Origin: an uncultured Lachnospiraceae bacterium
Lineage (GTDB): Bacteria; Bacillota_A; Clostridia; Lachnospirales; Lachnospiraceae
Direction of reading: 5' to 3'
DNA length: 47,353 bases
NCBI GenBank assembly: GCA_910585355.1
Contig: CAJUDN010000002.1
Location: 1-47,353, forward strand
Shown: positions 34,293-41,985 of the stretch, piece by piece
Position numbering within the stretch: the stretch's first letter is position 1
How the letters are laid out: every line of letters starts with the position of its first letter
Program-made: the position numbers and the translations under genes
The notes under the pieces: model-generated
Seen by the model: only the letters and a program-made list of their open reading frames with translations
Database searches by the model: none
Told to the model about the DNA's origin: nothing

Positions 34293-34440
34293 CCGTTACT
34301 GTTCACAGGTATTCTGTGAACGTAACTGCATATGCCCATTTACAATTGCCTGCGGCAATGGGGCATATGCTCTGGCCCTATTACGATACTGGCTCCCGGT
34401 CAATCAGAGGAATGATTGACCGGGGAATGAACAGTAACCG
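34293..34440. repeat. Highly structured palindromic element (MITE/REP-like)
   Basis: Terminal inverted repeats GTTACTGTTCA (34295-34305) and TGAACAGTAAC (34428-34438) enclose three hairpins: TTCACAG-GTATT-CTGTGAA (34302-34320), a long one with arms GCATATGCCC and GGGGCATATGC and an inner ATTGCC-TGC-GGCAAT (34328-34370), and CCCGGTCAATCA-GAGGAA-TGATTGACCGGG (34395-34424). GTTAC at 34295 can also pair with GTAAC at 34322, so two folds compete. The right part forms the last 14 codons or so of the exonuclease gene. The tight nesting suggests a mobile or RNA-functional element. Confidence 0.75.
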
Positions 34441-35146
34441 GAATCCGTCCATAGTTCAAAATAATTTTGTCGATCATTCTCGAAATTTCATTTCCGGACA
34501 TATGCTCAATCTGGACAGCCACGTTTATTCTATGATATTTTACTAAATCCTGCAAGTGTTGTTTTTGCCTTTTTGAAGCAGGTTTTTCCTTTTTTGCCTT
34601 ATATTGCAGGGATTTTGCTTCAAAAAGTTCGTTTTTTTCTTCCCCGAAGCGCTTTTTCATCTCTATATATAGAAGATGAGCAGCCATGGCATCCGCCAGA
34701 GCCCGGTGGGCAGTATCCGGGCGGATGCCAAAATGCGCGCAGGCCGCTCCCAGATTTTTCTTTTCTTCCGCAGGCATCACTATCCGGCAGATTTTGAGGG
34801 TATCAATCCCCTCTTTTTCAAATTCCAGCTTCTGATTTACCGCCGCCTGTTTCAGGAACCCATAGTCAAAAATGACCTGATGTCCCAGAATCGGAAATCC
34901 ATCACAAAACCGGATTACCTTTGGCATAACAGTCGCAATCCCCGGCGCATCCTTCACCATCTCATCGTTAATTCCCGTAAGTTTTATAATTTCTTCCGGA
35001 ATTTTCCTGTGGGGATTGATTAAAGTGTGGAACGTATCCGTCACCTGGCCATCCACTGCTTTTACCATGGCAATTTCTGTAATTTTTTCTTTTTTCGCCC
35101 CGATTCCTGTGGTTTCCAGATCCACAGCCACATAGGAATCCGTCAT
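34400..35146 (-). CDS. DEDDh 3'-5' exonuclease (DnaQ/PolC epsilon-like)
   Basis: A 248-residue exonuclease. ExoI is VAVDLETTG near residue 5, ExoII the region around GHQVIFDYGFL, and ExoIII HRALADAMA near 142, giving the DEDDh set. About 70 residues of basic sequence follow (KAKKEKPASKRQKQHL and onward), possibly for DNA or RNA contact. Such free-standing domains act in proofreading or repair. The last 13 residues are encoded by the palindromic element at 34293-34440, so the native end may have been replaced. It follows the radical SAM gene after 31 bases. Confidence 0.9.
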   Translation of the reverse strand: MTDSYVAVDLETTGIGAKKEKITEIAMVKAVDGQVTDTFHTLINPHRKIPEEIIKLTGINDEMVKDAPGIATVMPKVIRFCDGFPILGHQVIFDYGFLKQAAVNQKLEFEKEGIDTLKICRIVMPAEEKKNLGAACAHFGIRPDTAHRALADAMAAHLLYIEMKKRFGEEKNELFEAKSLQYKAKKEKPASKRQKQHLQDLVKYHRINVAVQIEHMSGNEISRMIDKIILNYGRIPVTVHSPVNHSSD

Positions 35147-35177
35147 ATTCTGCCACCAGCCTTTCTTTTTATGGCGT

Positions 35178-37055
35178 TCAGGGTTTTCTCATCTCCACCA
35201 TAGGGTTTCGTATTTCAGAAAAAAGCGGCAGCCGGTTCCACACTCCAAATCCAGCCGCTCTGGAATTTTTACCGTCCTCCCGTCTCTTGCTGTCTTTGTC
35301 CCCGTCTTTCCCATATGCTCCCCTTTCTGTATATGAGAACCGCATGGCCGCTGCGTTTTTATCCAGAGGATCACGGTTTTTATAATCAAATAAAATAAAG
35401 CTTCCGTCCTCCATGGCCTCCAGATGGGCCATTTTGCTTGTCTGCCTGCTGTCAAAGCCTTCATAGCCCAAAAGCCAGCATGGTCGTTCCTCCTCCAGCA
35501 TGAAAAATTCCCGGATATGCCTTTTAAAGGGCATCTGGTCCATGGCAAAGGACGGGCGGCTTTTGGCATTTTCCCGGAGATACAGATCAAAGATCAGGCT
35601 GTCCCGGAACGCAGACAGCTTTTCTTCCTCTCCGGCAAACTGCGCTTTTATAAACTCATATAAAATTTCATACCTGGCAATCCGGCTGTGACTGGGCCCA
35701 AACAGTCCATGGACTTCATAATAGCCTGCCAGAGAAAGAAACATGGCCGACGGTGCAGAAAACTCCTGCTGCAAAAGCGCCATGGTGCATTTAAACTGTC
35801 CGCTGTTATAATGGACTTCCACCATCTCTTCCATACCCTTAAGGCGGATAATATCCCCATAGGAAAGCCACCCGGTGGACAATACCTCATAGGGAGGAGC
35901 TGCCCGGTAACGCAGGCCGTAATCTCTAGCCCGTTCCGCCATATATGAGCCCTTTAGGACCTTTAAAAAGCCAAGCTGAAGCTGGTCCGGCTCCATGCGG
36001 TATACGTCGTCAAAGGACCTTAAAAAGGAGTCCATCCCCTCATGGGGCAGACCTGCAATTAAATCCAGGTGCTGATGGGTATTCCTATATCCATGGACTC
36101 TGGCCACAGCGGCTTTTAAACGGTCCGGATTCATCCTCCGCCGGATTTCCGTTATGGTATCCGGGTTGGTGGACTGAACGCCGATTTCAAGCTGAATCAG
36201 ACCGGGACGCATGCAGGCTATTGTCTCAAGCTCTTCCTCGTCAAAAAGATCTGCTGACACTTCAAAATGGAAATTGGTGATTCCGTTATCATGTTCCATG
36301 ATATGGCGCCAGATTTCAAGAGTATGATCCCGTTTACAGTTAAAGGTCCTGTCCACAAATTTTACCTGAGGAACCTTATGAGCCAGGAAGAAATTCAGCT
36401 CCTTCTTCACAAGAGAAAGGCTCCTGAACCGGACGGATTTATCAATGGACGACAGACAATAGCTGCAGGAAAAAGGACAGCCCCGACTGCTTTCGTAATA
36501 AACAATCCTGTTTTCGAAACCGGTCATATCTTTATAAGGAAAGGGAATTTCATCCATGGCAAGGAGTCTTTGCGGCATGGTTTCCCGGATAGCCCCGGCC
36601 CAAAACGTAATTCCCGCCGTGTCGGAAAGGAGCTGTTCGGTCTTAAGGTTCCATCCCTTCCCGGCCATATAGGCCTTCACCACCTCCGTAAAGGTAAGCT
36701 CTCCTTCGCCTCGCATGACGCCGCGGATATGGTGTTCTTTCAAAAGGAGCTCCCCGGCATCATAAGACACCTCCGGACCGCCCATCCAGATTTCCAGTTC
36801 CGGCAGCACCTTATGAAGATCTCTCACCAGTTCCAGCACATAAGAAATGTTCCAGATATAGCAGGAAAAACCGACAAAATCTGGTTTTCTTCTGTAAATA
36901 TCCCGCAAAATATGGTCCGTTTGATGATTGATGGTGTATTCGCCAATTTCAATGTCCGCCCCGGGCGCATGCTCATTGGCAAAGGCCCGCAGACTGTACA
37001 CTGCCAGATTAGAATGAATGTATTTTGCGTTTATGGCTGCCAGTAAAAATTTCAT
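35178..37055 (-). CDS. B12-binding-domain radical SAM protein with DUF4080
   Basis: A 625-residue protein: an N-terminal cobalamin-binding Rossmann domain (about 1-130, FVGFSCYIWNISYVLELV), a radical SAM domain with the cluster motif SRGCPFSCSYCLSS near residue 193, and a C-terminal DUF4080 region (about 440-590). It should cleave SAM at a 4Fe-4S cluster and may methylate or rearrange an unknown substrate, which is unknown for the family. It lies 12 bases after comEB and 31 before the exonuclease gene, apparently in one operon. Cytoplasmic and oxygen-sensitive, in line with an anaerobe. Confidence 0.92.
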   Translation of the reverse strand: MKFLLAAINAKYIHSNLAVYSLRAFANEHAPGADIEIGEYTINHQTDHILRDIYRRKPDFVGFSCYIWNISYVLELVRDLHKVLPELEIWMGGPEVSYDAGELLLKEHHIRGVMRGEGELTFTEVVKAYMAGKGWNLKTEQLLSDTAGITFWAGAIRETMPQRLLAMDEIPFPYKDMTGFENRIVYYESSRGCPFSCSYCLSSIDKSVRFRSLSLVKKELNFFLAHKVPQVKFVDRTFNCKRDHTLEIWRHIMEHDNGITNFHFEVSADLFDEEELETIACMRPGLIQLEIGVQSTNPDTITEIRRRMNPDRLKAAVARVHGYRNTHQHLDLIAGLPHEGMDSFLRSFDDVYRMEPDQLQLGFLKVLKGSYMAERARDYGLRYRAAPPYEVLSTGWLSYGDIIRLKGMEEMVEVHYNSGQFKCTMALLQQEFSAPSAMFLSLAGYYEVHGLFGPSHSRIARYEILYEFIKAQFAGEEEKLSAFRDSLIFDLYLRENAKSRPSFAMDQMPFKRHIREFFMLEEERPCWLLGYEGFDSRQTSKMAHLEAMEDGSFILFDYKNRDPLDKNAAAMRFSYTERGAYGKDGDKDSKRREDGKNSRAAGFGVWNRLPLFSEIRNPMVEMRKP

Positions 37056-37067
37056 GCCGTGACTCCG

Positions 37068-37556
37068 CTACACATAATATTCAATCTTTCTTCCGGTGGG
37101 ATGATACTGATAATACCGGACTCCCGCCGCATTTAACATCCGTTTGGACGCTCTGGTGGTGGGGGAATCGGCATATTTATCGCTCTCATACACAATCGTT
37201 TTAATTCCGGCCTGAATAATAGCCTTGGCGCATTCGTTGCAGGGAAACAAGGTCACGTAAAGCTTGCTGCCTTCCAGGCTGCCGCCACGGTAATTTAAAA
37301 TAGCATTTAGTTCGCTGTGGGTCACATAATAATATTTCTCATCATAGGGGTCGTTTTCCCCCTTGCCCCACGGAAATTCATCGTCCGAGCATCCCTTCGG
37401 AAATCCGTTATAGCCCATGGACAAAATTTTATTGTCCCCGCTCACAATGCAGGCCCCCACCTGTGTACTGGGGTCCTTAGAACGCATGGCTGACAGCTTT
37501 GCGACTCCCATAAAATATTCGTCCCACGTGATGTATCCGTTTCTCTTTGCCGACAT
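37068..37556 (-). CDS. comEB: dCMP deaminase
   Basis: A 162-residue zinc deaminase of the ComEB/dCMP deaminase type, converting dCMP to dUMP for dTTP synthesis. THSELNAI supplies a zinc His and the catalytic Glu, LFPCNECAKAI the two zinc Cys. An insertion between residues 55 and 80 (FPWGKGENDPYDEKYY) is seen in many clostridial homologues. The ribosome site is GAGGAGAG. First gene of a set with the radical SAM protein and exonuclease. Confidence 0.94.
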   Translation of the reverse strand: MSAKRNGYITWDEYFMGVAKLSAMRSKDPSTQVGACIVSGDNKILSMGYNGFPKGCSDDEFPWGKGENDPYDEKYYYVTHSELNAILNYRGGSLEGSKLYVTLFPCNECAKAIIQAGIKTIVYESDKYADSPTTRASKRMLNAAGVRYYQYHPTGRKIEYYV

Positions 37557-37590
37557 ATTCTCTCCTCCTCGCGCGAGCGCGCATTAAAAG

Positions 37591-37680
37591 TCTGCCGCCG
37601 GACAGGCGGTTTGTATTCATGGATTTCAGGTACGCACCTGACTTTCATGTATGACGGCGCGTCTGCCGCCGGACACATGA
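37591..37680. repeat. Intergenic repeats between tsaC and comEB
   Basis: The 14-base TCTGCCGCCGGACA occurs at 37591-37604 and again at 37662-37675. Inverted repeats are nested: CCGCC-GGACA-GGCGG from 37595, TCAGGT-ACGC-ACCTGA around 37626-37641, and TTCATGT/ACATGAA enclosing the second copy. The CCGCCGGA core recurs in intergenic repeats elsewhere in the window. It may double as the tsaC-proximal end structure. Confidence 0.6.
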
Positions 37681-37684
37681 AGGT

Positions 37685-38740
37685 TTACACCTTTACAATA
37701 TGGTACCCCGCCGCCTTGCAGAGACGGTTCATAATGGCCTGTCCCAGGCTGTCTCTGGAAAAGCTCTCCGAAAAAATACAGTCCACCTGCCGCTCATCAA
37801 AGTCACGGAGGACGGCAAACAGGTTATGAGCCACGGTTTCCTCATGCTCCCGGCTTCCTATGATTTCCAGAAGCCCCTCCGGATAATAGTCCCGGCTTTC
37901 TCTGGTACAGATGATCCCCACACGCTTCCCGGCTTTTCCCGCCTTCTTGGCCTCCCGGTTGATGTATTCTACCACCTGTTCCATTTCTCCCTCCACTAAA
38001 ACCATCTCCGCTTTCGGTGCATAATGGCGGTATTTCATTCCCGGCGCCTTAGGCTTTACATCGGCGCTCACAGGCCCCAGAATCGCCGGGTCCACATCCA
38101 CCCTGCCAAGAGTCCCGCAAAGCATTTCCAGGGTAACGGCGCCGGGTCTTAAAAGCGTCGGCGCCGTACCGGACACATCCACAATAGTGGATTCCACACC
38201 AATTCCCACTTCTCCGCCGTCAATGATTATATCGACCTTTCCGTCCATGTCCTCAATCACATGTTCCGCCTTTGTGGGGCTCGGCCGTCCGGATGTGTTG
38301 GCGCTGGGGGCTGCCACCGGGACTCCGGCCAGTTTAATGAGCCGGTTGGCTACCGGGTCCGAGGGCATCCGCACGGCCACCGTATCAAGGCCTCCGGTCG
38401 TTCCATATGGCACCACGGATTTTTTAGGAAAAATCACAGTCAGGGGCCCCGGCCAGAATTTTTCCGCCAGTTTTCTCCCCGCCTCCGGAATTTCCTCCAC
38501 AAGGTCCGGCAGTTCTTCCATACAGGAGATATGTGCAATTAAGGGATTATCCGACGGACGGCCCTTGGCCGCATAGATTTTCTTTGCGGCCGCCTCGTCC
38601 AGGGCGTTGGCTCCAAGTCCATATACTGTCTCTGTCGGAAAGGCCACCAGGCCGCCCTTCTTTAAGATTTCGGCCGCCTCCAGAAGTTCCTCATCACAAA
38701 CCTGATTTTTATCAGCAATTTTAATTATTTTCGTTTTCAT
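37685..38740 (-). CDS. tsaC: L-threonylcarbamoyladenylate synthase (Sua5 type)
   Basis: A 351-residue Sua5-type enzyme that makes threonylcarbamoyl-AMP from threonine, bicarbonate and ATP for the t6A37 modification of ANN-decoding tRNAs. The YrdC domain covers about 10-205 (GRPSDNPLIAHIS, FWPGPLTVIFPK, SANTSGRPSPTKAEHV), and a C-terminal Sua5 domain about 225-350, so it is the long form rather than TsaC only. I chose the ATG at 38740; an earlier in-frame ATG lacks a site. A promoter and a hairpin leader lie upstream. Confidence 0.94.
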   Translation of the reverse strand: MKTKIIKIADKNQVCDEELLEAAEILKKGGLVAFPTETVYGLGANALDEAAAKKIYAAKGRPSDNPLIAHISCMEELPDLVEEIPEAGRKLAEKFWPGPLTVIFPKKSVVPYGTTGGLDTVAVRMPSDPVANRLIKLAGVPVAAPSANTSGRPSPTKAEHVIEDMDGKVDIIIDGGEVGIGVESTIVDVSGTAPTLLRPGAVTLEMLCGTLGRVDVDPAILGPVSADVKPKAPGMKYRHYAPKAEMVLVEGEMEQVVEYINREAKKAGKAGKRVGIICTRESRDYYPEGLLEIIGSREHEETVAHNLFAVLRDFDERQVDCIFSESFSRDSLGQAIMNRLCKAAGYHIVKV

Positions 38741-38780
38741 ATTTATTCCCATTTATTCTGTCAGCTTCTTTTATTGCATG

Positions 38781-38821
38781 ATGAGCACCAGGGGGGACGA
38801 ATATAACCCGCTGGTGCTCAT
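38781..38821. promoter_or_regulatory. Leader hairpin of tsaC, possible mini-ORF
   Basis: Eleven-base perfect arms ATGAGCACCAG (38781-38791) and CTGGTGCTCAT (38811-38821) lie in the predicted tsaC leader. A plus-strand T-run (38821-38825) would make it a plus-strand terminator, but no gene reads into it from that side. On the minus strand the hairpin coincides with a 16-codon frame starting ATG at 38821, without a good ribosome site. Confidence 0.5.
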
Positions 38822-38838
38822 TTTTCTGATTTTTATTT

Positions 38839-38867
38839 AGTTTAGCACAACCGAAAACCACTTGCAA
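38839..38867 (-). promoter_or_regulatory. tsaC promoter (candidate)
   Basis: On the minus strand TTGCAA (38867-38862) is 17 bases from TAAACT (38844-38839). The transcript would begin near 38832 and include the hairpin at 38781-38821. Confidence 0.5.
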
Positions 38868-38910
38868 TCCCTATTGTGCAGTCTTTCTTTCGTTTTGGCC
38901 TCCAGGTTTG

Positions 38911-39708
38911 CTACTGGTCTTTCCACCGCCTGATTTCCTTAAGTCCGGCCACAATGGACTCCACAAAGCTGTCATAAATTCGGCGGCCTTTTTCGGCAGT
39001 GGCTCCTTTGGGATCGCCGCCGATTCCAATGGGCTTTCCCTCCTCTGTCACCCACTCCTCAGACACCCAGCCGATGGTAATGGGACCGTATACGGTAAAG
39101 GTCTTGTTTCCCATGAATTTCTTCGGAATTCCGGCTTCGGAGGTCTCAGGTTTCACAAGTTCCGGCCGCTCCGCGAGGACCATGGAAGTCTCCATCTCAC
39201 CGCCATGAAAATCCCATATATTCCCCGGTGTCACCGTATCTTTCACCGCCTGATTTCCAAAAAATGCGCCGCAGTTAATGATAAATACAGCCAGCCCCAG
39301 TTCACTTCTAAGTTCCCGGCTTAAAACCTGAATAATGGGGGAATTGCCTCCGTGACAGTTTAACATGGCGATTTTCTTAAAGCCATGGCGGTGAAGGCCT
39401 TTGCAGATATCGTAAAGCATGTGATAAAACGTATCCGGCTTTAAGGTAATGGATCCGCAGAAATTAATGTGTTCTGTGCTGAGTCCCACCGGAATGGGCG
39501 GAAAAATAAGCATGGGATAATCGGGAATTTCCCTATCCAGAGCTTCCTTGATTCTCCTGGCCGTCGCCTCGGAAATGATTTCATCGGTTCCCAGAGGGCA
39601 CTGATTTCCGTGCTGCTCCAGAGCGCCAATGGGAATCATCACCACTGTTTCCTCCTTATCGACAGCCTCCACTTCCAGTCTTGTCAGTTCTCTGTAATAC
39701 TGTACCAT
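38911..39708 (-). CDS. Creatininase-family amidohydrolase
   Basis: A 265-residue metal-dependent amidohydrolase of the creatininase family. The metal and catalytic motifs are present: GALEQHG (Glu31, His33) and GTDE (Asp42), NCHGGNSP near 118 and GGEMETS near 170. The family includes creatininase, the archaeal FAPy deformylase ArfB of flavin/F420 synthesis, and the mycofactocin peptidase MftE, so cyclic amide or formamide hydrolysis is a reasonable class guess. AGGAGAG precedes the ATG. It is 49 bases after ribU with no terminator visible between, so it may share the FMN-riboswitch transcript. Confidence 0.92.
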   Translation of the reverse strand: MVQYYRELTRLEVEAVDKEETVVMIPIGALEQHGNQCPLGTDEIISEATARRIKEALDREIPDYPMLIFPPIPVGLSTEHINFCGSITLKPDTFYHMLYDICKGLHRHGFKKIAMLNCHGGNSPIIQVLSRELRSELGLAVFIINCGAFFGNQAVKDTVTPGNIWDFHGGEMETSMVLAERPELVKPETSEAGIPKKFMGNKTFTVYGPITIGWVSEEWVTEEGKPIGIGGDPKGATAEKGRRIYDSFVESIVAGLKEIRRWKDQ

Positions 39709-39757
39709 ACTTCTCTCCTGCCTTTCGCCTTGTTTTGCGTAACTGTACTGTCTGTTA

Positions 39758-40405
39758 CTATTTTACTGCTGTTCTAGTACTGGTACTTGCTCCCGACACG
39801 GACGCACCGGAATGAAGAATCACGCTGACGCGCTTATACACAAGCGCCGTGATAAAAGCATTCAAACCGCACTTCAACAGGTTAAACGGAATGATGGCAA
39901 ACAGCGCAAAGGTATAAATATCTTTAATCGCAGGATTGATGGCCGTCCCCATGGAAATAATGCTTTCCACATCGCCGAACATCAGCCTTGCGTAAGTGGG
40001 AATTGTCAGGAAACAGTTTACAAACACAGCCGCCACAACCGCACACAGAATGGAAAGGCCAAGGCCGCGGATCGCGGTCTTTCTGGTTTTGTTTTTCTGG
40101 TAGAGGATAGATGCCGGGAGAACAAAGGCACAACCGCCGATGAAGTTGCCAAGATCGCCCACATACATGGTTGTGGTTCCCTGAGTAATAATCTTCAGAA
40201 TGTTTTTCACCAGCTCCATTAAAACAGCCGGAACCGGACCCAAAGCGAATGCGCCGATCAAAATCGGAGTCTCTGCAAAATCCAGCTTGTAAAACGGCGG
40301 CGCAAAGGGAACGGAAATCTGAAATCCTTCCAGGACGGCCGCAAGGGCGCCGAACATACCGATTAACACAACATTTCTCACATTTAAGACTTTGTTTTGG
40401 TTCAT
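39758..40405 (-). CDS. ribU: Riboflavin ECF transporter S component RibU
   Basis: A 215-residue integral membrane protein with about six helices, the substrate-binding subunit of an ECF vitamin transporter. The region KLDFAETPILIGAFALGP is typical of RibU-type S components. The EcfA/A'/T energising module is not in this window. AAGGAGG precedes the ATG at 40405; the longer frame reaching 40564 runs through the riboswitch and is not used. Assignment to riboflavin is supported by the FMN riboswitch directly upstream. Confidence 0.93.
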   Translation of the reverse strand: MNQNKVLNVRNVVLIGMFGALAAVLEGFQISVPFAPPFYKLDFAETPILIGAFALGPVPAVLMELVKNILKIITQGTTTMYVGDLGNFIGGCAFVLPASILYQKNKTRKTAIRGLGLSILCAVVAAVFVNCFLTIPTYARLMFGDVESIISMGTAINPAIKDIYTFALFAIIPFNLLKCGLNAFITALVYKRVSVILHSGASVSGASTSTRTAVK

Positions 40406-40510
40406 TTTTGTTTCCTCCTTAAGATTCATGTCCTTCTTGCTGTACATAACACACAGAGGAATTGCGGCCCGGGAAATTCTCTGTCTCCCCACCCGGCCGG
40501 TTTCAGGGAA

Positions 40511-40544
40511 ACAAAAACCCCGGACCAATACAAAAAGTCCGGGG
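40511..40544 (-). terminator. Riboswitch-controlled terminator of ribU
   Basis: Arms CCCCGGAC (40518-40525) and GTCCGGGG (40537-40544) form a perfect stem followed on the minus strand by TTTTTGTTT. It lies between the FMN riboswitch and ribU and is the expected expression platform: FMN binding favours it and stops transcription. Confidence 0.92.
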
Positions 40545-40562
40545 CTGATACTCCTGTCACAC

Positions 40563-40677
40563 AATTTCTTCTCTCATCCAGACTATACTGTCGGTTTTGG
40601 AATTTCACCAAATCAGCTGCAAAAAGCAGGTCGCGGACTTTAACCGCCGGTGGGGAATCGCACCCCGCCCCGAAGAA
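40563..40677 (-). promoter_or_regulatory. FMN riboswitch (RFN element)
   Basis: The conserved RFN blocks are in order on the minus strand: GGGGCGGGGTG, ATTCCCCACCGGCGGT, AGTCCGCGA, GATTTGGTGAAATTCCA, AACCGACAGTATAGTCTGGA and a closing GAAGAA that pairs with TTCTTC at the 5' end. It binds FMN and shuts off ribU when flavin is plentiful. Confidence 0.97.
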
Positions 40678-40697
40678 CAATTTTTAATTACTCAGTT

Positions 40698-40726
40698 ATT
40701 ATAAACCATTATAAACTGATATGCAA
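40698..40726 (-). promoter_or_regulatory. Promoter of the FMN riboswitch-ribU transcript
   Basis: On the minus strand TTGCAT (40726-40721) lies 17 bases before TATAAT (40703-40698), with the riboswitch beginning about 14 bases after the predicted start site. Confidence 0.8.
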
Positions 40727-40834
40727 GTATATTTTTTCACTGGATAAAACATCACATTTCTTACTTTCCGCTTTCTGCAAACATCACTGCGTATTCAATG
40801 GAATTTTTAAGCTTAGAGCGTTTTTGGTTCCCCC

Positions 40835-41965
40835 TTATTTTGCCGCAAGCAGCCGTAAAATATTATCTGCTGTGTACGCAAGATTTTCCTCGCTGTGGTA
40901 TCTGCTGACAGAAAAATCCTGTGGAAGTCTGCTTATAGGGAATACGGCAGTCACCCCCATCTCATAGGCCTTTCCAATTTCACTGTCATCGGCTCCGCCA
41001 ACCACAGCAATCACGCGCTTTTTCTGCTTCTTTGCCCGTTCTGCGATTCCGATTACCACCTTCCCCCGTAAGCTCTGTGAATCTAATTTCCCCTCTCCGG
41101 TGAAAATATAGTCAGCGTCCTTTATCATCTGGTCAAACCGTACCGTATCGAGAACCGTCTGAATTCCCATCTGAAGTCTGGAATCGAAGAATGCGATCAT
41201 TCCCGCTCCCATGGCTCCAGCCGCTCCTGTTCCAGGTGTCTTACTGATATCGTTTCCTGTGGTTCTGGCAATGACCTTCGCCAGATTCTTCATGCCCTCA
41301 TCCAGCTCCAAAACCATATTCGGATCGGCCCCTTTCTGCGGTCCGAAGATATGGGACGCACCGGTCGGACCATACATGGGATTGTCGATATCGCACATGG
41401 TAACGATTTCGATTCCGTTTAAGGCCGGGCTTTTTCCGCCGAGATCAATCTTCGCAATATTTTTTGTGGTTCCGCCTGTGGGAATAAATTCCTCGCCGGC
41501 TTCATTATAGAATTTCACGCCCACTGCCGCAGCCGCGCCACAGCCGCCGTCATTGGTGCTGGAACCGCCCAGCCCCACAATAATTTTTTTCACGCCGGTT
41601 CCGGCTGCCGCAAGAATCAATTGTCCCACGCCATAGGTTGTAGTAAGACGCGGATCCTTTCTGTCCTCCACCAACGGAAGTCCGGCGCAGGAAGCCATCT
41701 CAATCACCGCGGTTTCCCCATTATCAATCAGCCCGAAGTAAGACTCCATATCTTCAAAATACGGATTTTTAACGGTGATTGTTTTCTTATTACCGCCCAC
41801 GGCGGTAATAAATGCGTCCACGGAGCCCTCTCCTCCGTCTGCAACGGGGATGGAAATGGTTTCGCTTCCCGGAAAGTATTTCTTTACCTTTTCATCGAGA
41901 ATTCCACAGATCTGTGCGGAGCTTAATGTTCCTTTAAAGGAATCAGGAATCAGTACAAATTTCAT
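40835..41965 (-). CDS. Glycerate kinase, GarK/GlxK type
   Basis: A 376-residue type I glycerate kinase (glycerate to 2- or 3-phosphoglycerate with ATP). Family motifs: the N-terminal DSFKGTLSSAQ, ADGGEGS near residue 63, the nucleotide-binding GLGGSSTNDGGCGAA near 130, and GTGAAGAMGAG near 245. It is cytoplasmic. It lies 20 bases after the LarA homologue in one unit, so its substrate may be produced or inverted by that racemase. No glycerate dehydrogenase or glyoxylate genes are nearby. Confidence 0.94.
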   Translation of the reverse strand: MKFVLIPDSFKGTLSSAQICGILDEKVKKYFPGSETISIPVADGGEGSVDAFITAVGGNKKTITVKNPYFEDMESYFGLIDNGETAVIEMASCAGLPLVEDRKDPRLTTTYGVGQLILAAAGTGVKKIIVGLGGSSTNDGGCGAAAAVGVKFYNEAGEEFIPTGGTTKNIAKIDLGGKSPALNGIEIVTMCDIDNPMYGPTGASHIFGPQKGADPNMVLELDEGMKNLAKVIARTTGNDISKTPGTGAAGAMGAGMIAFFDSRLQMGIQTVLDTVRFDQMIKDADYIFTGEGKLDSQSLRGKVVIGIAERAKKQKKRVIAVVGGADDSEIGKAYEMGVTAVFPISRLPQDFSVSRYHSEENLAYTADNILRLLAAK

Positions 41966-41985
41966 GTTTCCCTCTCCTCCTTTCC

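Noticed and set aside
34316..34546. Plus-strand 76-codon frame across the palindromic element
   Set aside because: It lies within inverted repeats and the antisense of the exonuclease gene, and lacks a ribosome site and a recognisable protein.
39758..40564. Longer RibU reading frame starting in the riboswitch
   Set aside because: The upstream part translates the terminator and riboswitch RNA; the ATG at 40405 has a strong AAGGAGG and the family N terminus.
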